DNA of 64,000 bases from DASYSA01 sp036003885 (GTDB taxonomy: Bacteria; Acidobacteriota; Blastocatellia; UBA7656), in contig DASYSA010000010.1 of NCBI GenBank assembly GCA_036003885.1, forward strand, positions 1 to 64,000, in the 5' to 3' direction. Position 1 is the stretch's first letter. Each line of letters begins with the position of its first letter. Positions 10,898 through 19,843 of the stretch are shown here, piece by piece. Both the position numbers and the translations under genes were made by a program. The notes below the pieces were generated by a model. That model was not told the origin of the DNA. It worked only from the letters and a program-made list of their open reading frames with translations, and searched no databases.

Positions 10898-13663
10898 TTA
10901 CGTCCGGCGTTCCTGCATCCCCGGCTCCTTCCCGAGGACAAGCGGTTCGACTCCAAGCCCAACACCCGCGCCGAAGAGCAGTCCCTCGATCGCGCCGCAG
11001 ATTATTTGCGTCGTCTTGCCGAAATGCACTTCGCCGAAGAAGGGAGCAAGCGGGTCAAGCCTGATCTGCGAATCGGCAAACGAACGAGCCACAATCTCGA
11101 GACTGCCGCTGAAGAGGTTTCCCCCAATCACCGTCAACGCAATGCCGGCAAACATCGCGCCCAGGCTCGCAGCAAGCACCTTCTGCCAGGGTCGCGCGTC
11201 CGCAACCAGCCGTCCAATTGCGACCGCGCCCAGCGGAACGCCCGCTCCCAGCAGGGCCCCTTCAAGCGACCCCGCAATTCCGTCAGGGTTCTGTCCGAAC
11301 ACGGCCCTCAGTATGTCGATGCCCAACAGCTTGAACGCTCCTCCAACCGCAGCTCCTCCGGCAGCCCCTCCGACCACCGACCACCATCGACTATGACGAT
11401 AGGCTATGTGTGACGCTACGACCATTCCGAAGCTCACGCCAAACGCGCCAATCGTTCCGATGAGGGTTCCGAGGCTGACCAATACGAAAATCAGTTTTCC
11501 AGCTTCGAGCGCTGTCGCCTTCTGAGCCCACGCCAACACGGCTCCGAGCAGCAACCCGCCCGCAACTCCCGAGACGGCCCCTCCGAGCACGCCTCCGGTC
11601 CCCTGACGCAAGATCTCAGGCCAGCCTCGTCGTAGCCTCACCCACATCAGCCCGAGCACTACGAGGCCTGCTGTGGGAATCGAGAGTCGATTGAGCCTCA
11701 GCAGCTGCTTGTCATAGTCGCGTATGATCGCGAGGCTCACCGCGCGGCGAATCAGTCCCGGTCTTTCGATGCCCTCACCCTCGGACAGAACAGCCTCTGC
11801 TGCCTCCTGGAACCAGACGGCAAGAGCGATGCTCGCGGCCTTCCTCACACCCAAGTCAGAATCCCACAGAGCAAGCCGCCTCAGTATCGTATTAGCCTGA
11901 TCGGTTCGCAGCGACTGAGATGCCTCGACCGCACTCAGCCTGACATCGCAATCATCATGACGAGAAGCTTCGGCAATGATGGCGATTGCGCTCGGAGCTC
12001 GGTGGACGAGCCAGTCGGGCAGCGGTCGCCCTCGACTCAACCCGCTTGTGGCCAACAGGTCTGCTTCTTCGCCTGTAAGACCCAGTTCTTCGCCAAACGG
12101 CAGCAGAACATCGAGCGCATCGGCGTCGATCACCAGGTTATGCGCCCGGTAGTTCTCCATCGCGCGCTCGATGACTCCTCGAGCCTGCTTCAACGCGCGC
12201 TCTTCATCGGTCAACCATCGAGACACCTCGGGAGTCAGGAAGTCGTGAGCCAGCTCAAGCCAGGTCTCGCCGTCTTCCCGGCTGCGGCGAACCACCCGCG
12301 CCGCTACCAATTCTTCGATCAGTCTATTCGCATAGTCCGTGCCTTGCGACGTGCGCTGTCCCAGTCGCGCCGCAAGCTCCGATGAGCGCAGAACCAGCCT
12401 ACGGCCGTCAATCGAGATCAACGCCGTGAGAATTGCCTTGGCAACGCGAAGCTCCGGGGCGTCGAATCGGTTCAATACTCGTTCGAGGTAGCCGGCCAGT
12501 ATCTGGGAGGCGGTGCCCAGATGCTCGTACGCCGCGGTTGTGAGCCGGCCATCCGGATCTCGCGAGTCGTAAAGGCTGTCGCAAACGATCTGCAACTGGG
12601 GTGGTTCGATACTGCCCTTATCGCTCAAATCATCAAGCAAACGCTGGACGAGCTCCGGTTCGTACCGGCACCCCACCGCGTTGGCCGGCCCGGTGATCGC
12701 AAGCGCCGCCTGCTCCCGGCTCAGCCGAGTAAGGCGATATTCGTGATGAAAGATCTCGCTGACGGCGGTCTTGAAGCGGCTCATCTCCGCGAGGTAGTCT
12801 TCGCGCAAAGCGAAGACCAATCGCAGGTTCAGGTCTTCGCCGACGGCGAGGCGGGCAATCGAGTCGATGAACTGCTGCTGACTCTCTTCACCCAGCAGTG
12901 AGAAGAATTCCTCGAACTGATCGAAAAAGAAGATGACGAAGCGTCTCGGTGAAGAGCCGGCTGCAGATGCGATCAAATCGGCGATCGGCATCGCCGCTTC
13001 AAGCCCAACTCCTTCGTTCGTTTCGACGAGGGCACTCATCATTTGATGAAGCGGATCGCTGAAGCTTCGGATCGCGAAGACCAGATGCCCGTCGGCTTTC
13101 AGGCGCGGCATGAGCCCGGCTCGCAGAATCGAGCTCTTCCCGACGCCCGACCTGCCATGAAGGATAAATGAACGGTGAGCCAGAATTTGCGAGCATATCG
13201 CTTCGACTTCCGCTTCGCGGCCGAAGAACAACTTCGCATCCTGCTCGGTGTAGTAATCGAGAAACTTATAGGGTCGGGGGGTGGTCGCCGGCTGGACGAA
13301 TTCGGGCGCGGCCACGGCGCTTTGTCCCGGCGCCTCGACCGCGTTTCCAATGAAGACATATCCGTGTTTGGGAACGGTCTTGATGTAGCGCGGGTTGGAT
13401 GCATCGTCGCCAAGCTGGCGGCGAATGTCCTTGATGCACTGGGTCAGCGCTGCATCGGTGACGAACACGCCATCCCATATCTCTTCGAAGATGTGCTGCT
13501 TTTCGACAAGTTCGCCTCCCCGGCTGACAAGCATCAGCAGCACGTCAAAGTACTTTGAACTGAGCGGAACAGGTTTTCCTTCCCTCCAGAGTTGCCTGTT
13601 CCTCGCGTCCAGGTGGAAGCCGTCGAACCGATAACCCGCCACCGCGCTAATGACCTGGGTCAT
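10898..13663 (-). CDS. Winged-helix DNA-binding protein with STAND-type NTPase and C-terminal membrane region
   Basis: Three-part protein of about 921 residues. Residues 1-110 form an OmpR/PhoB-type winged helix (YFDVLLMLV, then KTVPKHGYVF). A STAND/AAA-like NTPase follows, with FFGREAEVE, P-loop GRSGVGKS near 170-177 and a Walker B-like FFFDQFEEFF. A helical segment leads to about 250 residues rich in Gly/Ala transmembrane helices. The fusion suggests a membrane-tethered, nucleotide-gated transcription regulator; the signal and targets are unknown. I chose ATG 13663; a GTG at 13681 would overlap the 11-bp repeats that look like a binding site. Divergent from yjbQ. Confidence 0.82.
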   Translation of the reverse strand: MTQVISAVAGYRFDGFHLDARNRQLWREGKPVPLSSKYFDVLLMLVSRGGELVEKQHIFEEIWDGVFVTDAALTQCIKDIRRQLGDDASNPRYIKTVPKHGYVFIGNAVEAPGQSAVAAPEFVQPATTPRPYKFLDYYTEQDAKLFFGREAEVEAICSQILAHRSFILHGRSGVGKSSILRAGLMPRLKADGHLVFAIRSFSDPLHQMMSALVETNEGVGLEAAMPIADLIASAAGSSPRRFVIFFFDQFEEFFSLLGEESQQQFIDSIARLAVGEDLNLRLVFALREDYLAEMSRFKTAVSEIFHHEYRLTRLSREQAALAITGPANAVGCRYEPELVQRLLDDLSDKGSIEPPQLQIVCDSLYDSRDPDGRLTTAAYEHLGTASQILAGYLERVLNRFDAPELRVAKAILTALISIDGRRLVLRSSELAARLGQRTSQGTDYANRLIEELVAARVVRRSREDGETWLELAHDFLTPEVSRWLTDEERALKQARGVIERAMENYRAHNLVIDADALDVLLPFGEELGLTGEEADLLATSGLSRGRPLPDWLVHRAPSAIAIIAEASRHDDCDVRLSAVEASQSLRTDQANTILRRLALWDSDLGVRKAASIALAVWFQEAAEAVLSEGEGIERPGLIRRAVSLAIIRDYDKQLLRLNRLSIPTAGLVVLGLMWVRLRRGWPEILRQGTGGVLGGAVSGVAGGLLLGAVLAWAQKATALEAGKLIFVLVSLGTLIGTIGAFGVSFGMVVASHIAYRHSRWWSVVGGAAGGAAVGGAFKLLGIDILRAVFGQNPDGIAGSLEGALLGAGVPLGAVAIGRLVADARPWQKVLAASLGAMFAGIALTVIGGNLFSGSLEIVARSFADSQIRLDPLAPFFGEVHFGKTTQIICGAIEGLLFGAGVGLGVEPLVLGKEPGMQERRT

Positions 13664-13676
13664 ACCGCTTGATTTT

Positions 13677-13730
13677 CTCACAACTTCCTCACAACGCGCT
13701 CATTTTTCTCGGAGCGCTTCAGAGTAGAGT
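13677..13730 (+). promoter_or_regulatory. Triple 11-bp-phased operator and promoter upstream of yjbQ
   Basis: CTCACA at 13677 and 13688 and CTCATT at 13699 are spaced exactly 11 bp, one helical turn, as in binding sites of OmpR/PhoB-type winged helices. A -10-like TAGAGT lies at 13725-13730, 15 nt after a shared CTCATTTTTCT block. A close copy sits at 14300-14353. The site is 14 bp upstream of the regulator start, so autoregulation is also possible. Confidence 0.6.
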
Positions 13731-13806
13731 TCGCTTAGAGATGGCTGGGACAGTCCTGGTTGCCGGGAAAAGCGGCCAGGTCAGTCGAATCATAAGGGAG
13801 CAAAGC

Positions 13807-14298
13807 ATGATTAAAACCCTCTTCGCCCTGGAAGGGATAGGCCAGGCGCTAAAAATCGAGCACGGCGTCATACATATGGAGACCGCCGAGTGTTTGCAGT
13901 TCATCGATATCACGGACCGCATTGTTGAACTGGTGGAAGACTGCGGAATTCAGAACGGCATCGTGAACGTTCAGACCAGACACACCACTACCGCTATCAT
14001 GGTCAACGAGAACGAACCGTTGCTTCTGGAAGACATGAAGCGGACTCTGGACCGGCTGGCTCCAAGGGAGATCGAGTACGGACATAACGATTTCAGCATC
14101 CGGACCGCCAACATGCAGGCCGATGAGACGAAGAACGGCCATTCCCACTGCAAGGCTCTGTTTTTGCGCACGTCGGAGACGTTAAACCTCACCGGTGGCG
14201 TAGTCCAACTCGGAAGATGGCAGCGAGTCTTCCTGATCGAGCTCGATGGAGCAAGGAGTCGAAGTGTGTCTGTAACGGTGATGGGAAACCAGACGTAA
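13807..14298 (+). CDS. YjbQ family protein (UPF0047; secondary thiamine-phosphate synthase-type)
   Basis: Small cytosolic protein. E. coli YjbQ has weak thiamine-phosphate synthase activity, but the native role is unsettled. Family marks are FIDITDRI near residue 33, RHTTTAIMVNENEP, NGHSHCKALFLR and the C-terminal GRWQRVFLIELDG. The 163 residues from ATG 13807 (AAGGGAG about 8 nt upstream) are about 20 longer than many homologues at the N-terminus. It follows the first 11-bp-repeat promoter and precedes the second. Confidence 0.85.
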   Translation: MIKTLFALEGIGQALKIEHGVIHMETAECLQFIDITDRIVELVEDCGIQNGIVNVQTRHTTTAIMVNENEPLLLEDMKRTLDRLAPREIEYGHNDFSIRTANMQADETKNGHSHCKALFLRTSETLNLTGGVVQLGRWQRVFLIELDGARSRSVSVTVMGNQT

Positions 14299-14299
14299 T

Positions 14300-14353
14300 C
14301 TCACAGTTTTCTCACACAGCCCTCATTTTTCTTGCCCCCTATCGGTCTATTGT
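14300..14353 (+). promoter_or_regulatory. Triple 11-bp-phased operator and promoter upstream of the DUF4173 gene
   Basis: CTCACA at 14300 and 14311 and CTCATT at 14322 repeat the arrangement seen at 13677-13704. A -10-like TATTGT at 14348-14353 has the same 15-nt spacing from the CTCATTTTTCT block. Conserved layout at two adjacent promoters points to one shared regulator. Confidence 0.6.
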
Positions 14354-14461
14354 TAGCATTCAGCCGGACAGGTAAAGCTTCCTGATGCGACCGAAGACGA
14401 TTGCGACTCAAGGATCGGCCCCCTCGAAATCAGATGTTGGCGCAGAGAGAGTGTCTGAAAG

Positions 14462-16018
14462 ATGAATGACCGTACGAAGCTTGGACTCGGGATACTGGCC
14501 GTAGCAGCAATCATGGGGATGCTGGGCGACGCGCTCCTGCGGGAGACACCCTGTGGTCTCAATGTGCTGGTTTGGATCGTGGTAATGGTCGGAGCGGTCA
14601 GCACTCTGTCTCGTTTCGTGGGCAGGGATCTCCCTGGGCGCAGCCTGTGGCTCGCGCTTGCCCTGATAGGGCTCGCGGCGCTGTTCGCCTGGCGCGACTC
14701 GCCAACGCTGAAGGTGCTGGATGGAGTTGGGCTGGCCGGCGCCCTATCGGTGGCCGCATTTCGCGCCAAATCGGGACGGCTATTGCTGGCGGGGATTACC
14801 GAGTATGCGGAGGGTCTCTTCATAGCGGTCAGCAATGCCGTGTTTGGCCCTTTCATTTTGTTGCTCGAGGACATCAAGTGGCGAGAGATTCCCGGCCGGA
14901 GCCGGCCACGCCATTTTGCCGCGGCCGGACGCGGCTTGCTGATTGCTGTTCCGCTGCTGGCCGTTTTCGGCGGCCTGTTCATGGCCGCGGATGCCGCGTT
15001 CCAGAATATCATTCAGAACGTATTCGACTTCAACCTCGAGAGACTCGTCGTCCATGGGTTCGTGGCGACGACCTGTGCCTGGAGCGCTGGTGGCTCTCTG
15101 CGAGCAGTATTTCTGCAGACAGGCCAGACGCTCGCCGCCCACACACAACCGGCAGCGCGCGCCGGCACCGTCGTTTTGCCGAAGGAGCAAAAGGCCCAGT
15201 CACTCTCGCTGGGAATCGTCGAAGTAGGCCTGGCGCTGGGTTTGCTAGACCTGCTCTTCTTCTGCTTCGTCGTGGTCCAGTTCCGATATTTTTTCGGCGG
15301 CGCGTCGACAGTCGAGGCGACGACCGGATTGACCTATGCCGAGTATGCGCGGCGCGGCTTCTTTGAGCTGGTGACGGTGGCTCTCCTCGTGCTTCCTCTG
15401 CTCCTGATGGCGCACTGGCTCTTGCGAAAAGCGAACCTTACGCACGAGCGTATTTTCAGAGTCCTCGCCGGCACGCAGATCGTCCTGTTGTTCGTTATTA
15501 TGCTCTCGGCCCTTCAGCGGATGCGGCTCTATCAAGGCGAGTACGGGCTGACCGAACTGCGCTTGTACACAACGGCCTTCATGGCCTGGCTGGCAATTGT
15601 CTTCGTCTGGTTCGCGGCAACTGTGCTGCGCGGGAAACGAGAGCGCTTTGCTTTTGGCGCTCTGGTCGCCGGGGCGGTGCTGATTGGAGCCCTCCACCTG
15701 GTGAACCCGGATGCGCTGATCGTGAGAACAAATGCTGAGCGGGCGAAAAGCGGCCGGGGATTCGACTCGCGGTACGCAACTTCGCTGAGCGCGGATGCCG
15801 TGCCTGCGCTTGTATCAGCGCTTCCGGCGCTCAGCACACAGGAGCGCAGCGCGGTCGCTTCTCGATTGCTCACTCGATGGACACCCCTCGAACACGAAGA
15901 CTGGCGTTCGGCAAGCTGGTCGCGCCGGGAAGCGTGGCGGGCGATCCAGGAGAACGGTTCCAGGTTATGGAGCACTGCCGTCTGGCAGGGAGACGAACGC
16001 CCGGATAATTCGCGGTAA
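14462..16018 (+). CDS. DUF4173/DUF4153-type integral membrane protein
   Basis: A 518-residue polytopic inner-membrane protein of unknown function. About ten to twelve hydrophobic segments are visible through residue ~420, with the family-like FNLERLVVHGF and LTELRLYTTAFMAWL regions. The last ~90 residues are soluble, with a stretch (about 435-518) resembling the helical tails of other DUF4173 proteins. A DUF4352-like gene follows 18 bp downstream, so the pair is probably cotranscribed from the 11-bp-repeat promoter. Confidence 0.78.
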   Translation: MNDRTKLGLGILAVAAIMGMLGDALLRETPCGLNVLVWIVVMVGAVSTLSRFVGRDLPGRSLWLALALIGLAALFAWRDSPTLKVLDGVGLAGALSVAAFRAKSGRLLLAGITEYAEGLFIAVSNAVFGPFILLLEDIKWREIPGRSRPRHFAAAGRGLLIAVPLLAVFGGLFMAADAAFQNIIQNVFDFNLERLVVHGFVATTCAWSAGGSLRAVFLQTGQTLAAHTQPAARAGTVVLPKEQKAQSLSLGIVEVGLALGLLDLLFFCFVVVQFRYFFGGASTVEATTGLTYAEYARRGFFELVTVALLVLPLLLMAHWLLRKANLTHERIFRVLAGTQIVLLFVIMLSALQRMRLYQGEYGLTELRLYTTAFMAWLAIVFVWFAATVLRGKRERFAFGALVAGAVLIGALHLVNPDALIVRTNAERAKSGRGFDSRYATSLSADAVPALVSALPALSTQERSAVASRLLTRWTPLEHEDWRSASWSRREAWRAIQENGSRLWSTAVWQGDERPDNSR

Positions 16019-16036
16019 TCTCAAAAGGTAATTGGA

Positions 16037-16573
16037 ATGAACAAACCCATGAAATCACTGACGATTGCAATAATGATCGGCTGCGGATTGCTCTTCGGTC
16101 TGCTGGCGACGCTGGCGGCTCTCAATCGCCACGATCAGGTCGCCGGCTTCAATCAGGAGATTCAGTACGACGACTTCGCCTTCTCAGTCCAGGGAGTGCG
16201 GACGACTCGCACCCTCGGGGACTCTACCGCTCAAGGCGTTTACTACGTTGTGACCCTCAAGGTTGCCAATCACGCCAAACGAGTAGACTACGAGTTCAAA
16301 TCCGACAGCCCGGTGCTTGTCGCGAGAGACGGCAAACAGTATCGCGTCTCGTTCGAGGCGCAGGGATCTCTCGACGCTGCGAGCGGGGCCGGCGATCGTT
16401 GCGTTAGGCCAATTCCGCCCGGATCCTCGTGCACCAGAGAGGTCGTATTCGATGTCGCCCCCGACGTCGCCGATCCTCGGCTGCGAGTATCAACCGGCGG
16501 TCTGGCAGGCGACATTCTGGACACCATCTTCTATGGGAAGAAGGTGATCAAGCTCGATCCGCAGGAAGGGTGA
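16037..16573 (+). CDS. Membrane-anchored DUF4352-like immunoglobulin-fold protein
   Basis: A 178-residue protein with one N-terminal hydrophobic anchor (about residues 7-28), then an extracytoplasmic beta-rich domain. YYVVTLKVANHAKR and the late PGSSCTREVVFDVA resemble telokin-like DUF4352 domains. Function unknown. It probably shares an operon with the DUF4173 gene and may be its partner. Confidence 0.65.
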   Translation: MNKPMKSLTIAIMIGCGLLFGLLATLAALNRHDQVAGFNQEIQYDDFAFSVQGVRTTRTLGDSTAQGVYYVVTLKVANHAKRVDYEFKSDSPVLVARDGKQYRVSFEAQGSLDAASGAGDRCVRPIPPGSSCTREVVFDVAPDVADPRLRVSTGGLAGDILDTIFYGKKVIKLDPQEG

Positions 16574-16575
16574 GG

Positions 16576-16690
16576 AAATGCGAAATTCGAAATGCGAAAT
16601 TCGAATTGCGAATTTCGAATTTCTCGGTTTTCGAACGCGGGATCTGAAACCCAACAAATTCGCAATTCGAAATTCGCAATTCGAAATTCC
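16576..16690. repeat. Intergenic inverted repeat, GCGAAATTCGAA word family
   Basis: Left arm (16576-16624) is a run of GCGAAATTCGAA/GAATTGCGAATTTC words. Right arm (16657-16690) is TTCGCAATTCGAAATTCGC and similar. The arms are complementary around a ~32-nt loop and end just before the AGGAGG of uppS. Confidence 0.75.
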
Positions 16691-16704
16691 CAGGAGGTTT
16701 TATT

Positions 16705-17481
16705 TTGCAACGTCGCGATGTTCTAACAAGTGAAGAGTATCTGCTAAGGCAGATAGACCCGGCGGTCCTTCCGGCCCACGTAGCGATCATAATGGATGGC
16801 AATGGACGTTGGGCTCGGAAGCGCAATCTGCATCGCGTCGCCGGCCATCGCGCCGGGGCAGATGCGGTGCGCAGAGCCGTCGAGACGGCTGCGCGATTGG
16901 ATATTGGCTATCTCACGCTGTTTGCCTTCTCGACCGAAAACTGGAAACGCCCCCGCCTCGAGGTCGACGCACTCATGAGACTCTTGAAGGAGTTCATCAG
17001 GAAGGAACTCGCCAGCCTGCAAAAGAACAACATCCGCTTTCAGATGATCGGGTGCAGAGAGGGATTGGAGCGCTCGGTCCTCGAAGAGGTTCGAAAAGGC
17101 GAACAGGAGACGTCAGGAAACACCGGCCTGGTCTTGAGCATCGCCCTCAACTACGGCGGCCGCGCGGAGATTGCCGAAGCGTGCCGGCAGCTTGCCCGGG
17201 AAGCGGCGGCGGGCCGCCTGGATCCCGCTATGATCGACGACGAATTGATCGCCAGACATCTCTCTACTCAAGCGATGCCTGACCCCGATCTTCTGATTCG
17301 CACGAGCGGTGAGATGCGGGTCAGCAATTTTCTGATCTGGCAGATCGCTTATGCGGAAATTCACGTAACTCAGACTCTCTGGCCGGACTTCGCCGAGAGA
17401 GATTTCCTGGCGGCGCTGATCGATTATCAGACGCGCGACCGGCGTTACGGCGGGGTCAAAAATGAAGCAGAAGTTCTTTGA
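16705..17481 (+). CDS. uppS: Isoprenyl transferase (undecaprenyl diphosphate synthase type)
   Basis: cis-Prenyltransferase that makes the C55 lipid carrier for peptidoglycan and O-glycans from FPP and IPP. The catalytic Asp is D31 in IIMDGNGRWARKR. FAFSTENWKRP, ALNYGGRAEI and the C-terminal PDLLIRTSGE are all conserved. The 258 residues fit the family. The TTG start at 16705 has AGGAGG 8 nt upstream. The 3' end overlaps the convergent HAD gene by 26 bp. Confidence 0.95.
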   Translation: MQRRDVLTSEEYLLRQIDPAVLPAHVAIIMDGNGRWARKRNLHRVAGHRAGADAVRRAVETAARLDIGYLTLFAFSTENWKRPRLEVDALMRLLKEFIRKELASLQKNNIRFQMIGCREGLERSVLEEVRKGEQETSGNTGLVLSIALNYGGRAEIAEACRQLAREAAAGRLDPAMIDDELIARHLSTQAMPDPDLLIRTSGEMRVSNFLIWQIAYAEIHVTQTLWPDFAERDFLAALIDYQTRDRRYGGVKNEAEVL

Positions 17482-18094
17482 TTGAGGTCACGTGAATGTC
17501 CGGGTGCTCGTCGTGAAGGTTCTTGCTGCTCGGGAAGGCACTGGGCACCGCGACGGTGAGTACCTCGGCGTTCTTGCCCATTCGGATATCTTCAGGAGCA
17601 TCTCCTACGTAGGAGCAGAATTGCTTCCCTGCTCCAAGTAAGGCCATCGCCTTCTCGAGGCCCTCCGGATGAGGCTTCTTGTGTTGGATGTCCTCATTGC
17701 AAACCACAACACCAAAGATCGACGACAGATCCGACTCACCGATCTCTCGCATTACCCGAGACCGGCTTCCGCTGCTCACCACTCCGAAGCTATAGCCCTT
17801 GCGATGGAGCGAGACCAGGGTCTCATGGGCATCTGCCACGAGTTCGGCAGGGTCTTCGCCATAGTGTTGTATCCACAAATCGTCAGCTTGTGGCCAGCGC
17901 TCTGCCGGGAGGTTCAACGCTTCGTACATCAAGTAGGCGTTGGGCGTATAGAGAGCGTCGTAGGCCTCTCGGGTAAGCGCGATTCCCAGGTCACGCAAGC
18001 TCTTCTCAAATGCGATAAAGCTTCGATGCGAAGAGTCAGCAAGCGTTCCATCCCAATCGAACAGGAGGGTAGTAATTGGCCCGCGCTCGATCAT
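17456..18094 (-). CDS. HAD-superfamily hydrolase (phosphoglycolate phosphatase-like)
   Basis: Cytosolic phosphatase of 212 residues. Motif I is LLFDWDGTLADS (nucleophile D13, acid D15), motif II VVSSGSRS, the motif III lysine is in HKKPHPEG, and motif IV is YVGDAPEDI. A helical cap lies between motifs I and II, as in HAD subfamily IA. The substrate cannot be told from sequence; phosphoglycolate and pyrophosphate are common in relatives. Convergent with uppS, divergent from glgA. Confidence 0.85.
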   Translation of the reverse strand: MIERGPITTLLFDWDGTLADSSHRSFIAFEKSLRDLGIALTREAYDALYTPNAYLMYEALNLPAERWPQADDLWIQHYGEDPAELVADAHETLVSLHRKGYSFGVVSSGSRSRVMREIGESDLSSIFGVVVCNEDIQHKKPHPEGLEKAMALLGAGKQFCSYVGDAPEDIRMGKNAEVLTVAVPSAFPSSKNLHDEHPDIHVTSIKELLLHF

Positions 18095-18151
18095 ATAAGT
18101 GTCCCGTTCCGCCTGGTGAAGTTACCGTAAGCGGTATCCGCCGTCAAAGGA

Positions 18152-18246
18152 TTTTGGATTTTAGATTTTGGATTTTGGATTGCGGATTCCGCCATCCACA
18201 GTGCGCAATAATCCAAAATCCAAAATCCAAAATCTAAAATCCAAAA
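18152..18246. repeat. Intergenic inverted repeat with perfect 30-nt arms, TTTTGGATT words
   Basis: Left arm 18152-18181 is perfectly complementary to right arm 18217-18246 over 30 nt. Each arm is built from TTTTGGATT/TTTAGA words, and the 35-nt spacer is unrelated. It lies in the divergent region between the HAD gene and the glgA promoter, 10 bp from the -35 box. Confidence 0.85.
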
Positions 18247-18255
18247 TTGCTTTTC

Positions 18256-18285
18256 TTGACAACCCCTTGGACCCTCGCCTAGTAT
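18256..18285 (+). promoter_or_regulatory. Sigma-70-type promoter of glgA
   Basis: TTGACA (18256-18261) and TAGTAT (18280-18285) are separated by 18 bp. The predicted start near 18292 gives a leader of about 40 nt to the TTG start at 18331. Confidence 0.75.
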
Positions 18286-18330
18286 TTTGATTTCGTGGCT
18301 AGACAAGATTCAGGACAGTGGGAGACCCGA

Positions 18331-19779
18331 TTGAACATACTCCTCGCCGCCTCTGAAATCGTCCCGTACGCAAAGACCGGTGGACTCGCTGACGTGGCGG
18401 GGGCGCTGCCTAAAGCCCTTGCCCGGCTCGGACACAAGGTCCGAGTCGTGGTCCCACGATACAATCTCGACAAGATTGAGAATAGCGGCAGACGCCTCGA
18501 AGGCGAACTGGCTGTGCCATTTAACTTCGGCATCCGCCCTACAGCCGTCTACGTCGATGACTCGAACCCTGTTCCGGTCTACTTCATCGACGCTCCTGAA
18601 TACTTCTCGCGCGGCAACCTCTACGGTGAACCCGACGACACGGAGCGGTTCGCCTTTTTCAGCCGCGCGATCCTGGAACTGGCAAAGGCGCTCGGCGAAC
18701 CGTTCGACATCATCCATCTCAACGATTGGATGACCGGCCTGACGCCCGCATACCTGAAGACTGTCTACTCGGGTGACAGATTTTTCGCTAACACCAGGAC
18801 GCTTTTCACAATACATAACTTAGCCTTCAAAGGCGCGTTCGGATCTCAGCTCCTGCCAAAGTTCGGCCTGCCCGATTGGATCAACACGACCGAGGGCGGC
18901 ATCGAATTCTACGGCGCCTGCAGCTCGCTGAAGGCCGGGCTGGTCTTCTCAGACGCGATCTCGACCGTCAGTCCGAAGTACAGCCGGGAGATACAGACGC
19001 CGGAGTTTGGTGAGGGATTCGACGGCCTCCTTCGCGCCCGTCGCGCAGATCTGTTCGGGATACTGAACGGCGTCGACTACGAAGAATGGAACCCTGAAAC
19101 CGATCCTTATATAGCGGCCCGCTTCTCGCCGAACAACCTGACTGGAAAGGAGGCGTGCAAGCTGGACCTCCTTCGCGCTTTCAATCTTCCGGAACACCTG
19201 GGACTGCCGCTCATCAGTTGTATTTCAAGATTGTCTGATCAGAAGGGCTTCGACTTGATACTTGAGATAGCCCGGCCGATGCTCGAACGAGGCGTTGCGT
19301 TTGTGCTGCTCGGCTCAGGCGCGGAGTTCTACGAACGAGCTTTTCAGGAGCTTCACCAGTTGGCGCCATTTCAGGTGGGAGTCTATTTGGGCTTCTCTAA
19401 CGAATTGGCGCACAAGATCGAAGCTGGATCAGATATGTTCTTAATGCCGTCTCGGTTCGAGCCCTGCGGATTGAACCAGATGTACTCGCTCAAGTACGGC
19501 ACGGTCCCTATCGTACGCGGCGTCGGCGGACTCGACGACACGATAGAGAACTTCGATCGGGCAACGCGGAGCGGCAACGGATTCAAGTTTTACGAATACG
19601 ACCCGGCGCGCCTTCTCGAGAAGGTGTACGAGTCACTGCTGATCTATGCAGACCAGGATATCTGGCGCGCTCTGATGGTAAATGGAATGCGAGCCGATCA
19701 TTCCTGGGACGCGTCGGCGCGCGAGTACGTCGAGTTGTATGAAAAGCTGGCGCGTCGCGGGGCGGCGGCCACGGTTTAA
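18331..19779 (+). CDS. glgA: Glycogen synthase (ADP-glucose type, GT5)
   Basis: Transfers glucose from ADP-glucose to alpha-1,4-glucan chains. From TTG 18331 the protein begins MNILLAASEIVPYAKTGGLADV-like, the usual GlgA N-terminus, with K15 in the KTGGL ADP-glucose site. The C-terminal Rossmann domain has RLSDQKGFD and MPSRFEPCGLNQMYSL. Length 482. GGGAGA precedes the TTG; a GTG at 18295 would add 12 residues but sits almost at the predicted transcription start. No other glycogen gene is adjacent. Confidence 0.95.
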   Translation: MNILLAASEIVPYAKTGGLADVAGALPKALARLGHKVRVVVPRYNLDKIENSGRRLEGELAVPFNFGIRPTAVYVDDSNPVPVYFIDAPEYFSRGNLYGEPDDTERFAFFSRAILELAKALGEPFDIIHLNDWMTGLTPAYLKTVYSGDRFFANTRTLFTIHNLAFKGAFGSQLLPKFGLPDWINTTEGGIEFYGACSSLKAGLVFSDAISTVSPKYSREIQTPEFGEGFDGLLRARRADLFGILNGVDYEEWNPETDPYIAARFSPNNLTGKEACKLDLLRAFNLPEHLGLPLISCISRLSDQKGFDLILEIARPMLERGVAFVLLGSGAEFYERAFQELHQLAPFQVGVYLGFSNELAHKIEAGSDMFLMPSRFEPCGLNQMYSLKYGTVPIVRGVGGLDDTIENFDRATRSGNGFKFYEYDPARLLEKVYESLLIYADQDIWRALMVNGMRADHSWDASAREYVELYEKLARRGAAATV

Positions 19780-19843
19780 TAACGACTGAGCGAGTGAGGG
19801 TAGTGGCCTTCATTGCCGGCGCTAAATCTCTCTGGAGGTAGTG

